Assembly: GCA_948471205.1 (NCBI GenBank)
Contig: CAOKRT010000004.1
Span: 96,276 to 160,275, forward strand
DNA length: 64,000 bases
Source of the DNA: an uncultured Oscillospiraceae bacterium
Lineage (GTDB): Bacteria > Bacillota > Clostridia > Oscillospirales > Acutalibacteraceae
Direction of reading: 5' to 3'
The position numbers and the translations under genes were made by a program. Numbering within the stretch: position 1 is the first letter of the stretch; each line of letters begins with the position of its first letter. Below are positions 1 to 9,366 of this stretch, piece after piece. Under the pieces are notes generated by a model. It ran no database searches. It worked only from the letters and a program-made list of their open reading frames with translations, and was not told where the DNA came from.

Positions 1-1
1 T

Positions 2-886
2 GTTATATGCACATTCGGCGAAGGATATCATATTCTTCTTGATGCACATATGGATGAAATCGGCTTCACGGTTACCTCTGTTTCTGATGAAGGTTTTCTT
101 AAAATCGCTCCCTGCGGCGGAATAGATAAAAGAATGCTTTTAGGTGCAGAAGTTACTGTGTGCGGCAGTAAAAAAACAGACGGAATCATTTCAACGCTTC
201 CTCCGCATCTTCAGAAATCGGCAGATGAGAAAAAAGTGCCGGATATTTCTGAACTTGCGGTTGATATCGGAATGGACAAGGAAAGTGCAGATAAACTGGT
301 TATGCCCGGCAGTGCGGTTATTTTTAAAAGGCAGTTTACCGAATTGCTTAATAATCAGATTTCTTCAAATTGCCTTGATGACAGAGCGGGTGCGGCGGCG
401 ATTCTTCTTGCTTTGGACAAGCTGAAGCAGCTTCCGGTAAAGATTACCGTGCTGTTCTCAACGCAGGAGGAACTGGGAACAAGGGGTGCAAAAACAGGCA
501 CTTACGGCAGAAATGCAGATGAGGCAATCGCAGTTGATGTATCCTTTGCCTATACGCCCGGCTGTAACAAAGAGGACTGCGGCAAAATCGGAAAAGGTGC
601 CATGATTGGAATTTCTCCTGTTCTGGACAGAAATATATCCGATGCTTTGATAAAAACAGCCAAAAACAGCGGCATTAAATATCAGAAAGAGATTATGAAC
701 GGAAAAACGGGCACAAATGCCGATGTTATTTCAATATCCGAAAACGGCATAAAGTGCGGCTTGATTTCCATACCGCTTAAATATATGCACAGCCCGGTTG
801 AAGTTGTGGATTTAAGCGATATTGAAAGCACTGCCGAATTGATTGCTGCATATGTAAAGGAAAGGGCAGGTGCTGATTATGCTTAA
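2..886 (+). CDS. M42 family metallo-aminopeptidase, 5'-truncated by window edge
   Basis: Cytosolic di-metal aminopeptidase of the M42 (glutamyl aminopeptidase/endoglucanase-like) family. The reading frame is open to the window edge. The first metal-ligand motif, DAHMDEIGF, spans the ATG at position 50, so that ATG is internal and the true start lies upstream. Further family motifs are LDDRAGA, the catalytic pair in TQEELGTRGA, the metal-ligand aspartate in AVDVS, and the last ligand histidine in YMHSP. It overlaps the next M42 gene by 8 bases, indicating a peptide-degradation operon. Family assignment is firm; substrate is not predictable. Confidence 0.9.
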   Translation, partial: VICTFGEGYHILLDAHMDEIGFTVTSVSDEGFLKIAPCGGIDKRMLLGAEVTVCGSKKTDGIISTLPPHLQKSADEKKVPDISELAVDIGMDKESADKLVMPGSAVIFKRQFTELLNNQISSNCLDDRAGAAAILLALDKLKQLPVKITVLFSTQEELGTRGAKTGTYGRNADEAIAVDVSFAYTPGCNKEDCGKIGKGAMIGISPVLDRNISDALIKTAKNSGIKYQKEIMNGKTGTNADVISISENGIKCGLISIPLKYMHSPVEVVDLSDIESTAELIAAYVKERAGADYA

Positions 887-1880
887 AAAATTATGTTCTT
901 TAAACGGAACATCGGGTGATGAGCAGGCGGTTCGTGATTTTATTATTCATGAAATAAAAGATTTCTGTGAATACCGCGTTGATGCGCTTGGTTCGGTTAT
1001 TGCGTATAAAAAGGGCAAAAAACAGCCTTTAAAAAAGGTTATGTTTTCTGCGCATATGGATGAAGTTGGATTTATAATCACTTATATTACGGACGACGGT
1101 TATCTGAAATTTCATCCCGTGGGCGGAATAGACGCCAGAGTTGTTATAGACAGAGTAGTACGTGTGGGTAACAGAATCGGCGTTATCGGCGCAAAGGCGG
1201 TTCATCTGTTATCGGATGATGAAAAGAAAACAGCACCCGGTTTTTCGGATCTTTACATTGATATCGGCGCAGAAAACAGGGAAGACGCAGAAAAATATGT
1301 TTCTCTCGGTGACTTTGCATATTTTGAATCCGATTACTGCGAATTCGGAAACGGTTTTATAAAAGCCAAAGCGCTTGACGACAGAATCGGCTGTCTGCTT
1401 CTGATGGAACTTATAAAATCCGATTTGGAATATGACACGTATTTTTGTTTTAATGTTCAGGAAGAGGTAGGGCTCAGAGGCGCATTGTGCTCTTCCTATC
1501 AGGTTCAGAGTGATATTTCTATTGTGCTTGAAGCAACAACTGCTGCGGATTTATGCGGCGTTGCCGGCGGTGAACGCTGCTGTATTCTCGGTAACGGACC
1601 GGTTGTATCCTTTATGGACGGCAGAACCGTTTATGATAAAGCGCTTTATAATCTTGCATTCACAACAGCAGAGGAAAACCATCTTAAAATTCAGACGAAA
1701 ACGGCTGTTGCCGGCGGAAACGATGCAGGTGCTATACAGTCAAGCGGAAAAGGAAGCAGGGTTTTAGCCGTTTCTCTTCCGTGCCGCTACATTCATTCCG
1801 GTGCAAGCACCGTTAAAAAAAGTGATATTGAAGAAACGAAGAAATTTTTAAAGGCGTATTTACGTAAAATATATGATTGA
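879..1880 (+). CDS. M42 family metallo-aminopeptidase
   Basis: Second tandem M42 peptidase, 333 residues, close to the usual family length. The motifs run in order: SAHMDEVGF (metal ligand), LDDRIGC (bridging Asp), QEEVGLRGA (catalytic Glu pair), VLEATTAAD (Glu ligand) and RYIHSG (terminal His ligand). I chose ATG 879 because a purine-rich ribosome site (AGGAAAGGG) ends about 10 bases upstream and the protein then begins MLKKLCSLNG, typical of the family; an in-frame GTG at 870 is less convincing. It overlaps both neighbours. M42 proteins form dodecameric tetrahedral shells, and paralogues sometimes co-assemble, so the two products could form a mixed particle (inference). Confidence 0.92.
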   Translation: MLKKLCSLNGTSGDEQAVRDFIIHEIKDFCEYRVDALGSVIAYKKGKKQPLKKVMFSAHMDEVGFIITYITDDGYLKFHPVGGIDARVVIDRVVRVGNRIGVIGAKAVHLLSDDEKKTAPGFSDLYIDIGAENREDAEKYVSLGDFAYFESDYCEFGNGFIKAKALDDRIGCLLLMELIKSDLEYDTYFCFNVQEEVGLRGALCSSYQVQSDISIVLEATTAADLCGVAGGERCCILGNGPVVSFMDGRTVYDKALYNLAFTTAEENHLKIQTKTAVAGGNDAGAIQSSGKGSRVLAVSLPCRYIHSGASTVKKSDIEETKKFLKAYLRKIYD

Positions 1881-2595
1881 ATTAATTGAAAATGAATATC
1901 AGCTAAACACGTTTTCTTTAACGGATATTTATTCTGTGCGTATTTTTTCATTGCTGAAGGCTTACGGCTGTAAATATCCTTTTGCAAGGTTTTACAGGCA
2001 GAAGAATCATAACGGCAGGATTACCGCTGTTATGTCTGCTCTTGATAAAGATATAACTGTTTCCTTCTGTGAAGATGCAGACAGGGATGAAATATCGGAA
2101 TTTATTTCAGTAATAGGATTTTCATCCGTTCTGTGCGATGAAAATCTTAAAATGAATTTTCCGTATGAAAGCGGAATTGTAATGAAAACAGATAAAACTG
2201 TTGAATTTTCAATTCCTTACATAGAAATTGATGAATACCCGCCGCTTTTTGATTTATACAATTTTATAGACTATGGTGAAAACAATTTTGAAGCATGGTA
2301 TGTTGATATAAATCATCGGATAAGACACGGCTGTGCAAAGGCAGTTACGCTTAATGTAAATGATGAAATTATTTCCTCGGCAATTTTTTCTTCGATTTAT
2401 AACGGCAGCGCTGTTTTAACCGGTGTTCAGACAAATCCTGAATTCAGAAAAATGGGTTACGGTTCTGCTTTGGTTTCCGAGATGTGCTGTAATTTCGGCG
2501 GCACAGTGTATCTTATGCGTGAAAACGCAAGGAATGAAAGCTTTTATATTAAACTTGGTTTTGAAAACACAGGAAGATGGAGAATGTATAAATGA
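1873..2595 (+). CDS. GNAT family N-acetyltransferase
   Basis: 240 residues. The C-terminal half carries the GNAT acetyl-CoA fold: a beta strand (VLTGVQTNPEFRKMGYGSAL) leading into the R/Q-x-x-G-x-G/A pyrophosphate loop as RKMGYG, then NESFYIKLGFE near the C-terminus, the usual motif B region. The N-terminal half has no recognised domain but matches the layout of two-domain GNATs. It overlaps the M42 peptidase by 8 bases and the following PLP-enzyme gene by 4. The acceptor substrate is unknown. Confidence 0.8.
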   Translation: MIELIENEYQLNTFSLTDIYSVRIFSLLKAYGCKYPFARFYRQKNHNGRITAVMSALDKDITVSFCEDADRDEISEFISVIGFSSVLCDENLKMNFPYESGIVMKTDKTVEFSIPYIEIDEYPPLFDLYNFIDYGENNFEAWYVDINHRIRHGCAKAVTLNVNDEIISSAIFSSIYNGSAVLTGVQTNPEFRKMGYGSALVSEMCCNFGGTVYLMRENARNESFYIKLGFENTGRWRMYK

Positions 2596-3854
2596 ATCCC
2601 TTTTTTAAAATAGATGATAAAATTTCTGCGGCTTCTGAAAAAGCAATTGAAAAATGCAGACCGCAGTTTGAAAAAATAGAAAAAACAGCCGAATATAATC
2701 AATGCAAAGTGCAGGCGGCTTTTATTGAATTCGGTATTTCAGAAAGTCATTTCGGTGCCAGCACGGGATATGGTTATGACGACAGGGGCAGAGATACGCT
2801 TGATAAGGTATGGGCGAAAATATTCGGCGCACAGGATGCGCTTGTGCGTCATAATTTTACCTGCGGCACGCACACTCTTGCCACAGCACTGTTCGGCGTG
2901 CTCAGACCCGGAGACAAAATGCTATCCGTTACAGGCACACCTTATGATACCATTCATAATGTTATAGGCATTTCCGGCAGCGGAATGGGTTCTTTAAAGG
3001 AGTTCGGCGTTCAGTACGATGAAGTTCCGCTGAAAAACGAAAGGCTTGATTATGAAGCCATTGAACAGGCGGTAAACAGCAGTGTAACAATGGTTTATAT
3101 TCAAAGAAGCAGGGGATATGAACTTCGCCCCAGTCTTTTAATAGAGGAAATTGAAAAGGTTGTTAAAATAGCAAAAAAGAAAAATCCCGATGTTATTGTA
3201 ATGGTGGATAATTGCTACGGTGAATTTGTTCAGACAAAAGAGCCTACCGATGTCGGAGCTGATTTAACAGCCGGCTCACTGATAAAAAATGCAGGCGGCG
3301 GCATTGCTACAACAGGCGGTTATATTGCAGGGCGCAGGGATTTGGTTGAAAAATGTGCTTACCGTCTTACCACACCCGGACTCGGAAGAGAGGTGGGTGC
3401 AACGCTTGGCCTTAACAGAGAGCTTTATATGGGACTTTTTTATGCGCCGCATACTGTCGGTGAAGCACTTAAAAGCGCTGTATATATTTCAGCTTTGTTT
3501 TCCTCCTTCGGTTATGATACAACGCCTGCTTTTGATGCAGAAAGAGGGGATATTGTGCAGTCTTTGGGGCTTGAAAATCCCGAAAGCCTTGTTGCTTTCT
3601 GTCAGGGCATTCAGAGCGGAAGCCCGGTAGACAGTTATCTTTCTCCCGAACCGTGGGATATGCCGGGGTATGACAGCAAGGTGGTTATGGCGGCAGGTGC
3701 GTTTACACTTGGTTCTTCAATAGAACTGTCTGCAGACGCTCCTATCAGAGAACCGTATTATGCATGGATTCAGGGCGGCTTAAATTTTCACAGCGCAAAG
3801 CTGTGCGCCATGCTTGCTGCACAGAAAATGCTGGAAAGAGGGTTGTTGAAATAA
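2592..3854 (+). CDS. PLP-dependent methionine gamma-lyase family (aluminium-resistance/YnbB-like) protein
   Basis: 420-residue fold-type I pyridoxal-phosphate enzyme of the family annotated 'aluminium resistance' or methionine gamma-lyase family (Bacillus YnbB type). Visible features are the N-terminal GYGYDDRGRDTLDKV segment, the cofactor region NFTCGTHT, the aspartate that would hold the pyridine nitrogen in MVDNCYGEF, and the Schiff-base lysine in GSLIKNAGGG. The reaction is probably sulphur-amino-acid elimination or a related step, but the family lacks a firm physiological substrate. The start overlaps the previous gene by 4 bases, and its stop overlaps the next start (TAATG), so it is translationally coupled. 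Confidence 0.88.
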   Translation: MNPFFKIDDKISAASEKAIEKCRPQFEKIEKTAEYNQCKVQAAFIEFGISESHFGASTGYGYDDRGRDTLDKVWAKIFGAQDALVRHNFTCGTHTLATALFGVLRPGDKMLSVTGTPYDTIHNVIGISGSGMGSLKEFGVQYDEVPLKNERLDYEAIEQAVNSSVTMVYIQRSRGYELRPSLLIEEIEKVVKIAKKKNPDVIVMVDNCYGEFVQTKEPTDVGADLTAGSLIKNAGGGIATTGGYIAGRRDLVEKCAYRLTTPGLGREVGATLGLNRELYMGLFYAPHTVGEALKSAVYISALFSSFGYDTTPAFDAERGDIVQSLGLENPESLVAFCQGIQSGSPVDSYLSPEPWDMPGYDSKVVMAAGAFTLGSSIELSADAPIREPYYAWIQGGLNFHSAKLCAMLAAQKMLERGLLK

Positions 3855-4570
3855 TGTATAATTACAGCGGAATCAAACCTGAAATTATAGAGCTTTTATC
3901 GCTGAACAGGTTTCATGATTCAAAAGCATTTTATGAAGAACATAAAGAGGAATTAAAGCAGGGCGCAACGGTTCCGATGCGGCAGATTGTGCTTGATTTG
4001 TCTGATATTATGAGCGAGCTTGATCCGCTTGCGGATTTGAATCCGGTTTATTCCGTTTCACGAATAAGAAGGGATACACGCCGTTCAAAAAGCAAATTAA
4101 TGTATCGTGAAAACCTATGGCTTATGTTAAGAAGAAATAAGGCGGCTTATCCGTGTGCACCGTTTTATTGGTTTGAATTTCTTCCTTCAGGCTATGCTTT
4201 CGGTTTGGGAATGTGGACTTTTAAACCTGCACAGTTTGATGCTGTGCGAAATAAAATTCTTGAAGAGCCTGAAAGATGGCTTAATGCGGTTAAGGCAGCC
4301 GAAAAAGCCGGATTAACCTATAATACACGCGATTATTATAAAAAAGACAAGGTGCCGGGTGCGCCGGAATCTTTAAAAAAATATCTTAATGCAAAAAATA
4401 TGGAATTTGTTCGCTGGAATTCGGATTTAAGAAATATTGCCAGCGAAAAATTAATAGATGAACTGAGGAAGATGATGGAAATTTCATCGCCGATGTATCA
4501 GTTTTTAATAGAAGCTTATGATAAAGCAGTTAGTGAGGGATTAATAAATGCAGAAGATTACAGAAGATAA
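3854..4570 (+). CDS. DUF2461 domain-containing protein
   Basis: 238 residues matching the DUF2461 family. Hallmarks are the N-terminal segment LNRFHDSKAFYEEHKEEL, the Arg-rich RIRRDTRRSKSK, the aromatic stretch FYWFEFLPSGYAFGLGMW, and the later DYYKKDKVP. The start ATG shares bases with the stop codon of the PLP-enzyme gene (TAATG), implying coupled translation; longer in-frame starts upstream would lie inside that gene and were rejected. No biochemical function is established for the family. Confidence 0.85.
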   Translation: MYNYSGIKPEIIELLSLNRFHDSKAFYEEHKEELKQGATVPMRQIVLDLSDIMSELDPLADLNPVYSVSRIRRDTRRSKSKLMYRENLWLMLRRNKAAYPCAPFYWFEFLPSGYAFGLGMWTFKPAQFDAVRNKILEEPERWLNAVKAAEKAGLTYNTRDYYKKDKVPGAPESLKKYLNAKNMEFVRWNSDLRNIASEKLIDELRKMMEISSPMYQFLIEAYDKAVSEGLINAEDYRR

Positions 4571-6041
4571 ATTCATGAAATTAAAAAGCGGCACGGATAT
4601 CAGAGGTGTTGCTGTTGAAACAGAAACAGAACAGATAGAGCTTACGGACGAGGTTATTGAAAAAATATGCACAGCATTTGTTATATGGCTCAGAAACAAA
4701 GAAGGAAAAAATGATTTAAGAATTGCAGTAGGGCATGATTCAAGAATTTCTGCCGGCAGAATAAAAAATGCCGCTTTAAAGGCATTTTCGGCAGAAGGAG
4801 TAACGGTTTATGACTGCGGTCTTGCATCCACCCCTTCGATGTTTATGACAATTGTGCTTGATATAAAGGTTGATGCTTCTTTGGAGATTACGGCTTCGCA
4901 TCATCCGTATCAGCGAAACGGACTTAAATTTTTTACACGTGACGGCGGACTTGAAGGAAAAGATATTACAGATATTTTGCGTATTGCTTATTCCGCACAG
5001 CTTGGAAATAAATCCGGAAATATTATTGCGTATGATTTTATGTCCGTATATTGTGCGCATTTAAGAAACAAAATCATTTCCGAGACCGGCTTGGGCGAAA
5101 AACCGCTTGCATCGCTTAAAATTTCTGTTGATGCCGGAAACGGCGTCGGCGGTTTTTATGCAGAGAATGTTTTAAAGCCTCTTGGTGCGGATATCAGTTC
5201 AAGCCAGTTTTTAGAGCCGGACGGTATGTTTCCCAATCATATTCCCAATCCCGAAAATCAGGAAGCCATAAAATCTGCATGCGATATGGTTAAGAATTCC
5301 GATTCGGATTTCGGTCTTATATTTGATACGGACGTAGACAGAATGGGATGTGTGGGTGCCAACGGAGAAGAAATAAACAGAAATCGCCTTGTTGCGCTTG
5401 CTTCCGTTATTGCTCTTGAAAACAGCAGCGGTGCAACTGTTGTTACAGACAGCCTTACATCAGACGGGTTAAGAAAATTTATAGAGAAAAATTTAGGCGG
5501 CAAACAGCTTCGTTTTAAACGCGGATATAAAAATGTAATTGATAAGTCCATAGAATTAAACGAAAAGGGCATTCTTTCCACACTGGCAATTGAAACAAGC
5601 GGACATGCTGCGCTGAAAGAAAATTATTTTCTTGATGACGGTGCTTTTCTTGCGACTAAAATCGTTATTCTTCTGGCTAAACTGAAAAAACAGGGCAAAT
5701 CTGTTGAAGATTTGATTCAAAGCCTTGAAGAGCCTGCGGAAAGCATGGAAATCAGAATCCCGATTCTTCTTGACGATTTCACAGCTTACGGTGAAAAAGT
5801 TATTGCGGAATTAACGGCATATGCCGAAAAAAGAAACGGATGGGAAGTTGAAAAAGAAAACTATGAGGGTGTCAGAATCAATGTTGCAGGCGGATGGTTT
5901 CTGCTTCGTCTTTCAGTGCACGATCCCATTCTTCCGCTTAATCTTGAAAATGATGAAAAAGGAATTTGCAAAAGTATTGCGGACGAATTAAAGGTATTTC
6001 TTTCTTCCTTTGATAAACTGGATTTAAAAAATTTTGATTAA
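4548..6041 (+). CDS. Phosphohexomutase (phosphoglucomutase/phosphomannomutase family)
   Basis: 497 residues of the alpha-D-phosphohexomutase superfamily, which interconvert hexose 1- and 6-phosphates for envelope or glycogen precursors. The phosphoserine loop reads TASHHPYQRNG, the metal loop DTDVDRMG, and the sugar-binding loop ETSGHAALKE, all in canonical order. The C-terminal phosphate-binding loop, normally close to RPSGTEP, reads RLSVHDP, so ligand preference may differ. The start at 4548 has GAGGGA seven bases upstream and overlaps the previous gene by 23 bases; ATG 4575 is an alternative. Confidence 0.88.
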   Translation: MQKITEDKFMKLKSGTDIRGVAVETETEQIELTDEVIEKICTAFVIWLRNKEGKNDLRIAVGHDSRISAGRIKNAALKAFSAEGVTVYDCGLASTPSMFMTIVLDIKVDASLEITASHHPYQRNGLKFFTRDGGLEGKDITDILRIAYSAQLGNKSGNIIAYDFMSVYCAHLRNKIISETGLGEKPLASLKISVDAGNGVGGFYAENVLKPLGADISSSQFLEPDGMFPNHIPNPENQEAIKSACDMVKNSDSDFGLIFDTDVDRMGCVGANGEEINRNRLVALASVIALENSSGATVVTDSLTSDGLRKFIEKNLGGKQLRFKRGYKNVIDKSIELNEKGILSTLAIETSGHAALKENYFLDDGAFLATKIVILLAKLKKQGKSVEDLIQSLEEPAESMEIRIPILLDDFTAYGEKVIAELTAYAEKRNGWEVEKENYEGVRINVAGGWFLLRLSVHDPILPLNLENDEKGICKSIADELKVFLSSFDKLDLKNFD

Positions 6042-6049
6042 GGTGTAAT

Positions 6050-9000
6050 ATGCTTCATTTTGTTTTCGGCCGTTCCGGTTATGGAAAAACTGAATATTGT
6101 TTTAATCAGATTGAAAGCCTTGTAAAAAACGGTGAAGAAAACATTTTGCTGATTACGCCCGAACAGTATAATTTTACTGCCGAGCGCAGACTGCTTTCCG
6201 CTTTAAAGGAAAGCGGAATAAACAAGGTTGAAAATTCATCGTTTTCACGGCTTAACAATGAAGTTTCAAGGCGTTTCGGCGGTGAAAGGCTTCCGGTCAT
6301 ATCCAAGGGAAGCAAGGCTGTTTTGATGAAAAAAGCTGTTGATTCTGTAAAAGAAAACCTTTCTCTGTTTAATAAAAAGGCGCATTCATCATCGTTTATC
6401 ATATCTATGGTTAAAATTTATGATGAAATGAAATCCTGTGATATTTCAGCGGAAGAACTGCTTTGCGCTTCGGAAAAAATTGAGCGTGAAGTGCTTTCAA
6501 GAAAGCTATTTGATATGAGCAGAATTATCAATGCATATGAAAATCTGATTGACGGTGTTTATTATGATTCTGCAAACGAACTTTCAAGGCTTTATGAAAA
6601 ACTTTTAAATCTGGGTTATTTTAAGAACAGGTTTGTTTTTATAGACGGCTTTAACGGCTTTGTTGCCGATGAGTATAAAATTATAGAATTGATTATTAAA
6701 GAAGCAAAAGATGTAACGGTTACGCTGGCGACGGATTCATACGGCTGCCACAATGAATACAATCTTTTTTCTTATGTAAATAAAAATGCCGAATCTTTAC
6801 ACAAAATAGCATCGCAAAACGGTATTTCTTCCGAAATAATTCATTTAAATAAAAATTACAGGGCAGAAAATGCCGGGCTTGCATTTTGTGAAAAAAATAT
6901 TTTTTCCGATTCAGACAGTAATTTTTGCGGCGGTAATGAAAACATTCAGCTTTATGCAGCAAAAAGCATTTCCGATGAATGCGAATATATTTCCATGCAG
7001 ATAAAAAAGGAACTCAGAAACGGCAGAAGGGCAAGAGACATCGCTGTTGTGTGCAGAGATGCCGAATTATACAGAAATGAAATTGTTTATGCGTTTCGCA
7101 AATATAATGTTCCTTATTATGATGATGAACGCCAGCCTGTCAATACCCAGCCGCTTATGGTTTTTGTGCAGTATCTTTTAAGAACAGTGCTGTATTCCTT
7201 CAGGTCGGACGATATTTTAAGTCTTGCAAAAACCGGGCTTACAGATTTGGAATCTGAAAAAATAAGCAAGCTTGAAAATTATATTTATTTGTGGAGCATA
7301 AGCGGTATAAAAAAGTGGAGCAGCCGTTTTGAAGCTTCTCCGAAGGACTTTGCGGCACAGATAACAGAAAGCGACAGAAAAAAACTTGATGAATTAAATG
7401 CGTCAAGAGAATATCTTTTCAGCAGGCTTTATCATTTTAAAAATGCCGTTAAATCCTGTACGGCAAAGGAAATCAGTGCTGCAGTATATAATCTGCTAAT
7501 TTCCTTTCATGTAAATAAACATTTGAAAGAAACAGCAGAAAAGCTTTCCGAATACGGAAAAAGCATTCTTGCCGAAGAACAGGGCAGAATTTGGGATATT
7601 CTTATGAATATTTTAAATCAGTTGGCAGTTGTTCTGGGTGATGAGGAAATTTCAATTAAGGATTATCTTTCGCTTTTTAATATTATGGTTTTAACGGAAG
7701 ATCTTGGCGTTCTGCCCCAGGGGCTTGATAATGTTCAGTTCGGGCAGGCAGACAGAATGCGTGCCGATAACCCGAAATCGGTTTATATTCTGGGTGCAAA
7801 TGAAGGAGAATTTCCAAAGGCGGTAACAAGCGGTGGACTTCTGTCTGAAAGCGACAGGCTTGTTCTGAGCAGCAATGCGCTTGAACTTTATTCCTTCGGT
7901 GAAACACTGAATCTTCAGGAACGGTATTTTGCTTATATGGCGGTCAGTATGCCAAGTGAAAAGCTTTGTGTTACTTACTTCGGAAACTGCAAAAATCCAA
8001 CACCTTCTGTTATTGTAACTTCTTTGAAAAAAATGTTTCCCGATATTTGTGAAATCGGATTTTCGGATATACCGGATATTGAATTGGTTGAAAGCAGGGA
8101 AGCGGCTTTTGAATTGATGGCAGAAAGATTTAATGATAATACGGAATTTTCGGAAAGTCTTAAAGCGTATTTTAAAAATGACAGCAGGTTCGGTTCTGTA
8201 AAACTTCTGTCTGATGCAGACAGTATTATTATCCGAAACAGCAATACGGCAGAAAAACTGTTTGGACGCAATATGTATCTTTCAGCCTCCAGGCTTGAGG
8301 ATTTTTTTAATTGCCGTTTCAGATACTTCTGCAAATTCGGACTTATGGCACATCCGCGAAAAAAAGCGCATATGAATGCTATGACAACAGGTACTGTCAT
8401 TCATTTTGTGCTTGAAAAGCTGATTTCGGAAATCGGTTCGGATAAGCTGGGCACGATGAGCAGTGCGCAGATAAAACTTACGGTAGATAAATATCTGCGC
8501 CTTTATCTTAAAGAACAAATGGGCGCAAGCGATGCATTTACGGCGCGGTTTACATATCAGTTTCTTCGCCTGTCCAAAATGCTTTACAGTGTTGCGGGCA
8601 GACTTGCATCTGAATTCGCCCAAAGCAGTTTTAAGGCAAAGGCATTTGAACTGAATATTGATAACGACGGCGCTGTTAAACCAAAGGTTATCAGCCTTGA
8701 AAGCGGCGGTACGGTTCAGATAAGAGGCGAGATAGACAGAGTGGATATTCTTGAAGAAAACGGAAAGCGCTATGTACGGGTTGTAGATTATAAATCAGGC
8801 AATAAAAAATTCAGCCTTTCCGATGTGCTTTACGGGCTTAATCTGCAAATGTTTGTTTATCTTTTTACACTGTGCAATGATAAAAGCAGTGAATTCAGCG
8901 GCATTCCGGCCGGCGTGCTTTATATGCATGCTGCAAGGTCTGTATGGGGTGCGGACAGAAATATAGACGAAAAATCTGTTTTCAGTGAAGAAAACAGGGA

Positions 9001-9364
9001 ATTCAGAATGAAAGGAATTGTTCTTTACGATGAAGAGCATAATATTCTGAAATCCATGGAAAAAGATTTAAAAGGAAATTATATTCCTGTAAAATATACA
9101 AATAAAAATGGGATTTCGGGATGTTTTGCTTCCTTGCAGGAGCTTGGAGCCATCAGTCGAAATGTTGAAAAGCTGGTTGCCGATATGGGAAATCTTCTTC
9201 AGAACGGCCGAATAGAGCAAAATCCCATCAATGGAAAAAATCATGATAAAACGTGTGAATTTTGTGATTATTCATCTGTTTGTGCAAACAGAAGAATTAT
9301 TGAAAATCGGGTAATGGAGGAACTTTCAGACAGCGCAGTGCTGGAAAAGTTAAAGGAGGAATAG
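6050..9364 (+). CDS. addB: ATP-dependent helicase/nuclease subunit B
   Basis: AddB subunit of the AddAB helicase-nuclease, which resects double-strand breaks for RecA loading and recognises Chi. It has 1104 residues, near the family norm. The N-terminus starts with a P-loop, GRSGYGKTEY (residues 7-16). The C-terminal nuclease motif is VVDYKSGNKK. Cysteines in FNCRFRYFC and CEFCDYSSVC fit the iron-sulphur cluster known in AddB. The start ATG has AAGGTG just upstream. addA follows after 2 bases, the normal addB-addA order in Firmicutes. Confidence 0.95.
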   Translation: MLHFVFGRSGYGKTEYCFNQIESLVKNGEENILLITPEQYNFTAERRLLSALKESGINKVENSSFSRLNNEVSRRFGGERLPVISKGSKAVLMKKAVDSVKENLSLFNKKAHSSSFIISMVKIYDEMKSCDISAEELLCASEKIEREVLSRKLFDMSRIINAYENLIDGVYYDSANELSRLYEKLLNLGYFKNRFVFIDGFNGFVADEYKIIELIIKEAKDVTVTLATDSYGCHNEYNLFSYVNKNAESLHKIASQNGISSEIIHLNKNYRAENAGLAFCEKNIFSDSDSNFCGGNENIQLYAAKSISDECEYISMQIKKELRNGRRARDIAVVCRDAELYRNEIVYAFRKYNVPYYDDERQPVNTQPLMVFVQYLLRTVLYSFRSDDILSLAKTGLTDLESEKISKLENYIYLWSISGIKKWSSRFEASPKDFAAQITESDRKKLDELNASREYLFSRLYHFKNAVKSCTAKEISAAVYNLLISFHVNKHLKETAEKLSEYGKSILAEEQGRIWDILMNILNQLAVVLGDEEISIKDYLSLFNIMVLTEDLGVLPQGLDNVQFGQADRMRADNPKSVYILGANEGEFPKAVTSGGLLSESDRLVLSSNALELYSFGETLNLQERYFAYMAVSMPSEKLCVTYFGNCKNPTPSVIVTSLKKMFPDICEIGFSDIPDIELVESREAAFELMAERFNDNTEFSESLKAYFKNDSRFGSVKLLSDADSIIIRNSNTAEKLFGRNMYLSASRLEDFFNCRFRYFCKFGLMAHPRKKAHMNAMTTGTVIHFVLEKLISEIGSDKLGTMSSAQIKLTVDKYLRLYLKEQMGASDAFTARFTYQFLRLSKMLYSVAGRLASEFAQSSFKAKAFELNIDNDGAVKPKVISLESGGTVQIRGEIDRVDILEENGKRYVRVVDYKSGNKKFSLSDVLYGLNLQMFVYLFTLCNDKSSEFSGIPAGVLYMHAARSVWGADRNIDEKSVFSEENREFRMKGIVLYDEEHNILKSMEKDLKGNYIPVKYTNKNGISGCFASLQELGAISRNVEKLVADMGNLLQNGRIEQNPINGKNHDKTCEFCDYSSVCANRRIIENRVMEELSDSAVLEKLKEE

Positions 9365-9366
9365 TT

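Noticed and set aside
50-886. ATG at 50 as the start of the first gene
   Set aside because: The metal-ligand histidine and preceding DA residues of the HMDE motif are encoded just upstream in frame, so the real start is outside the window.
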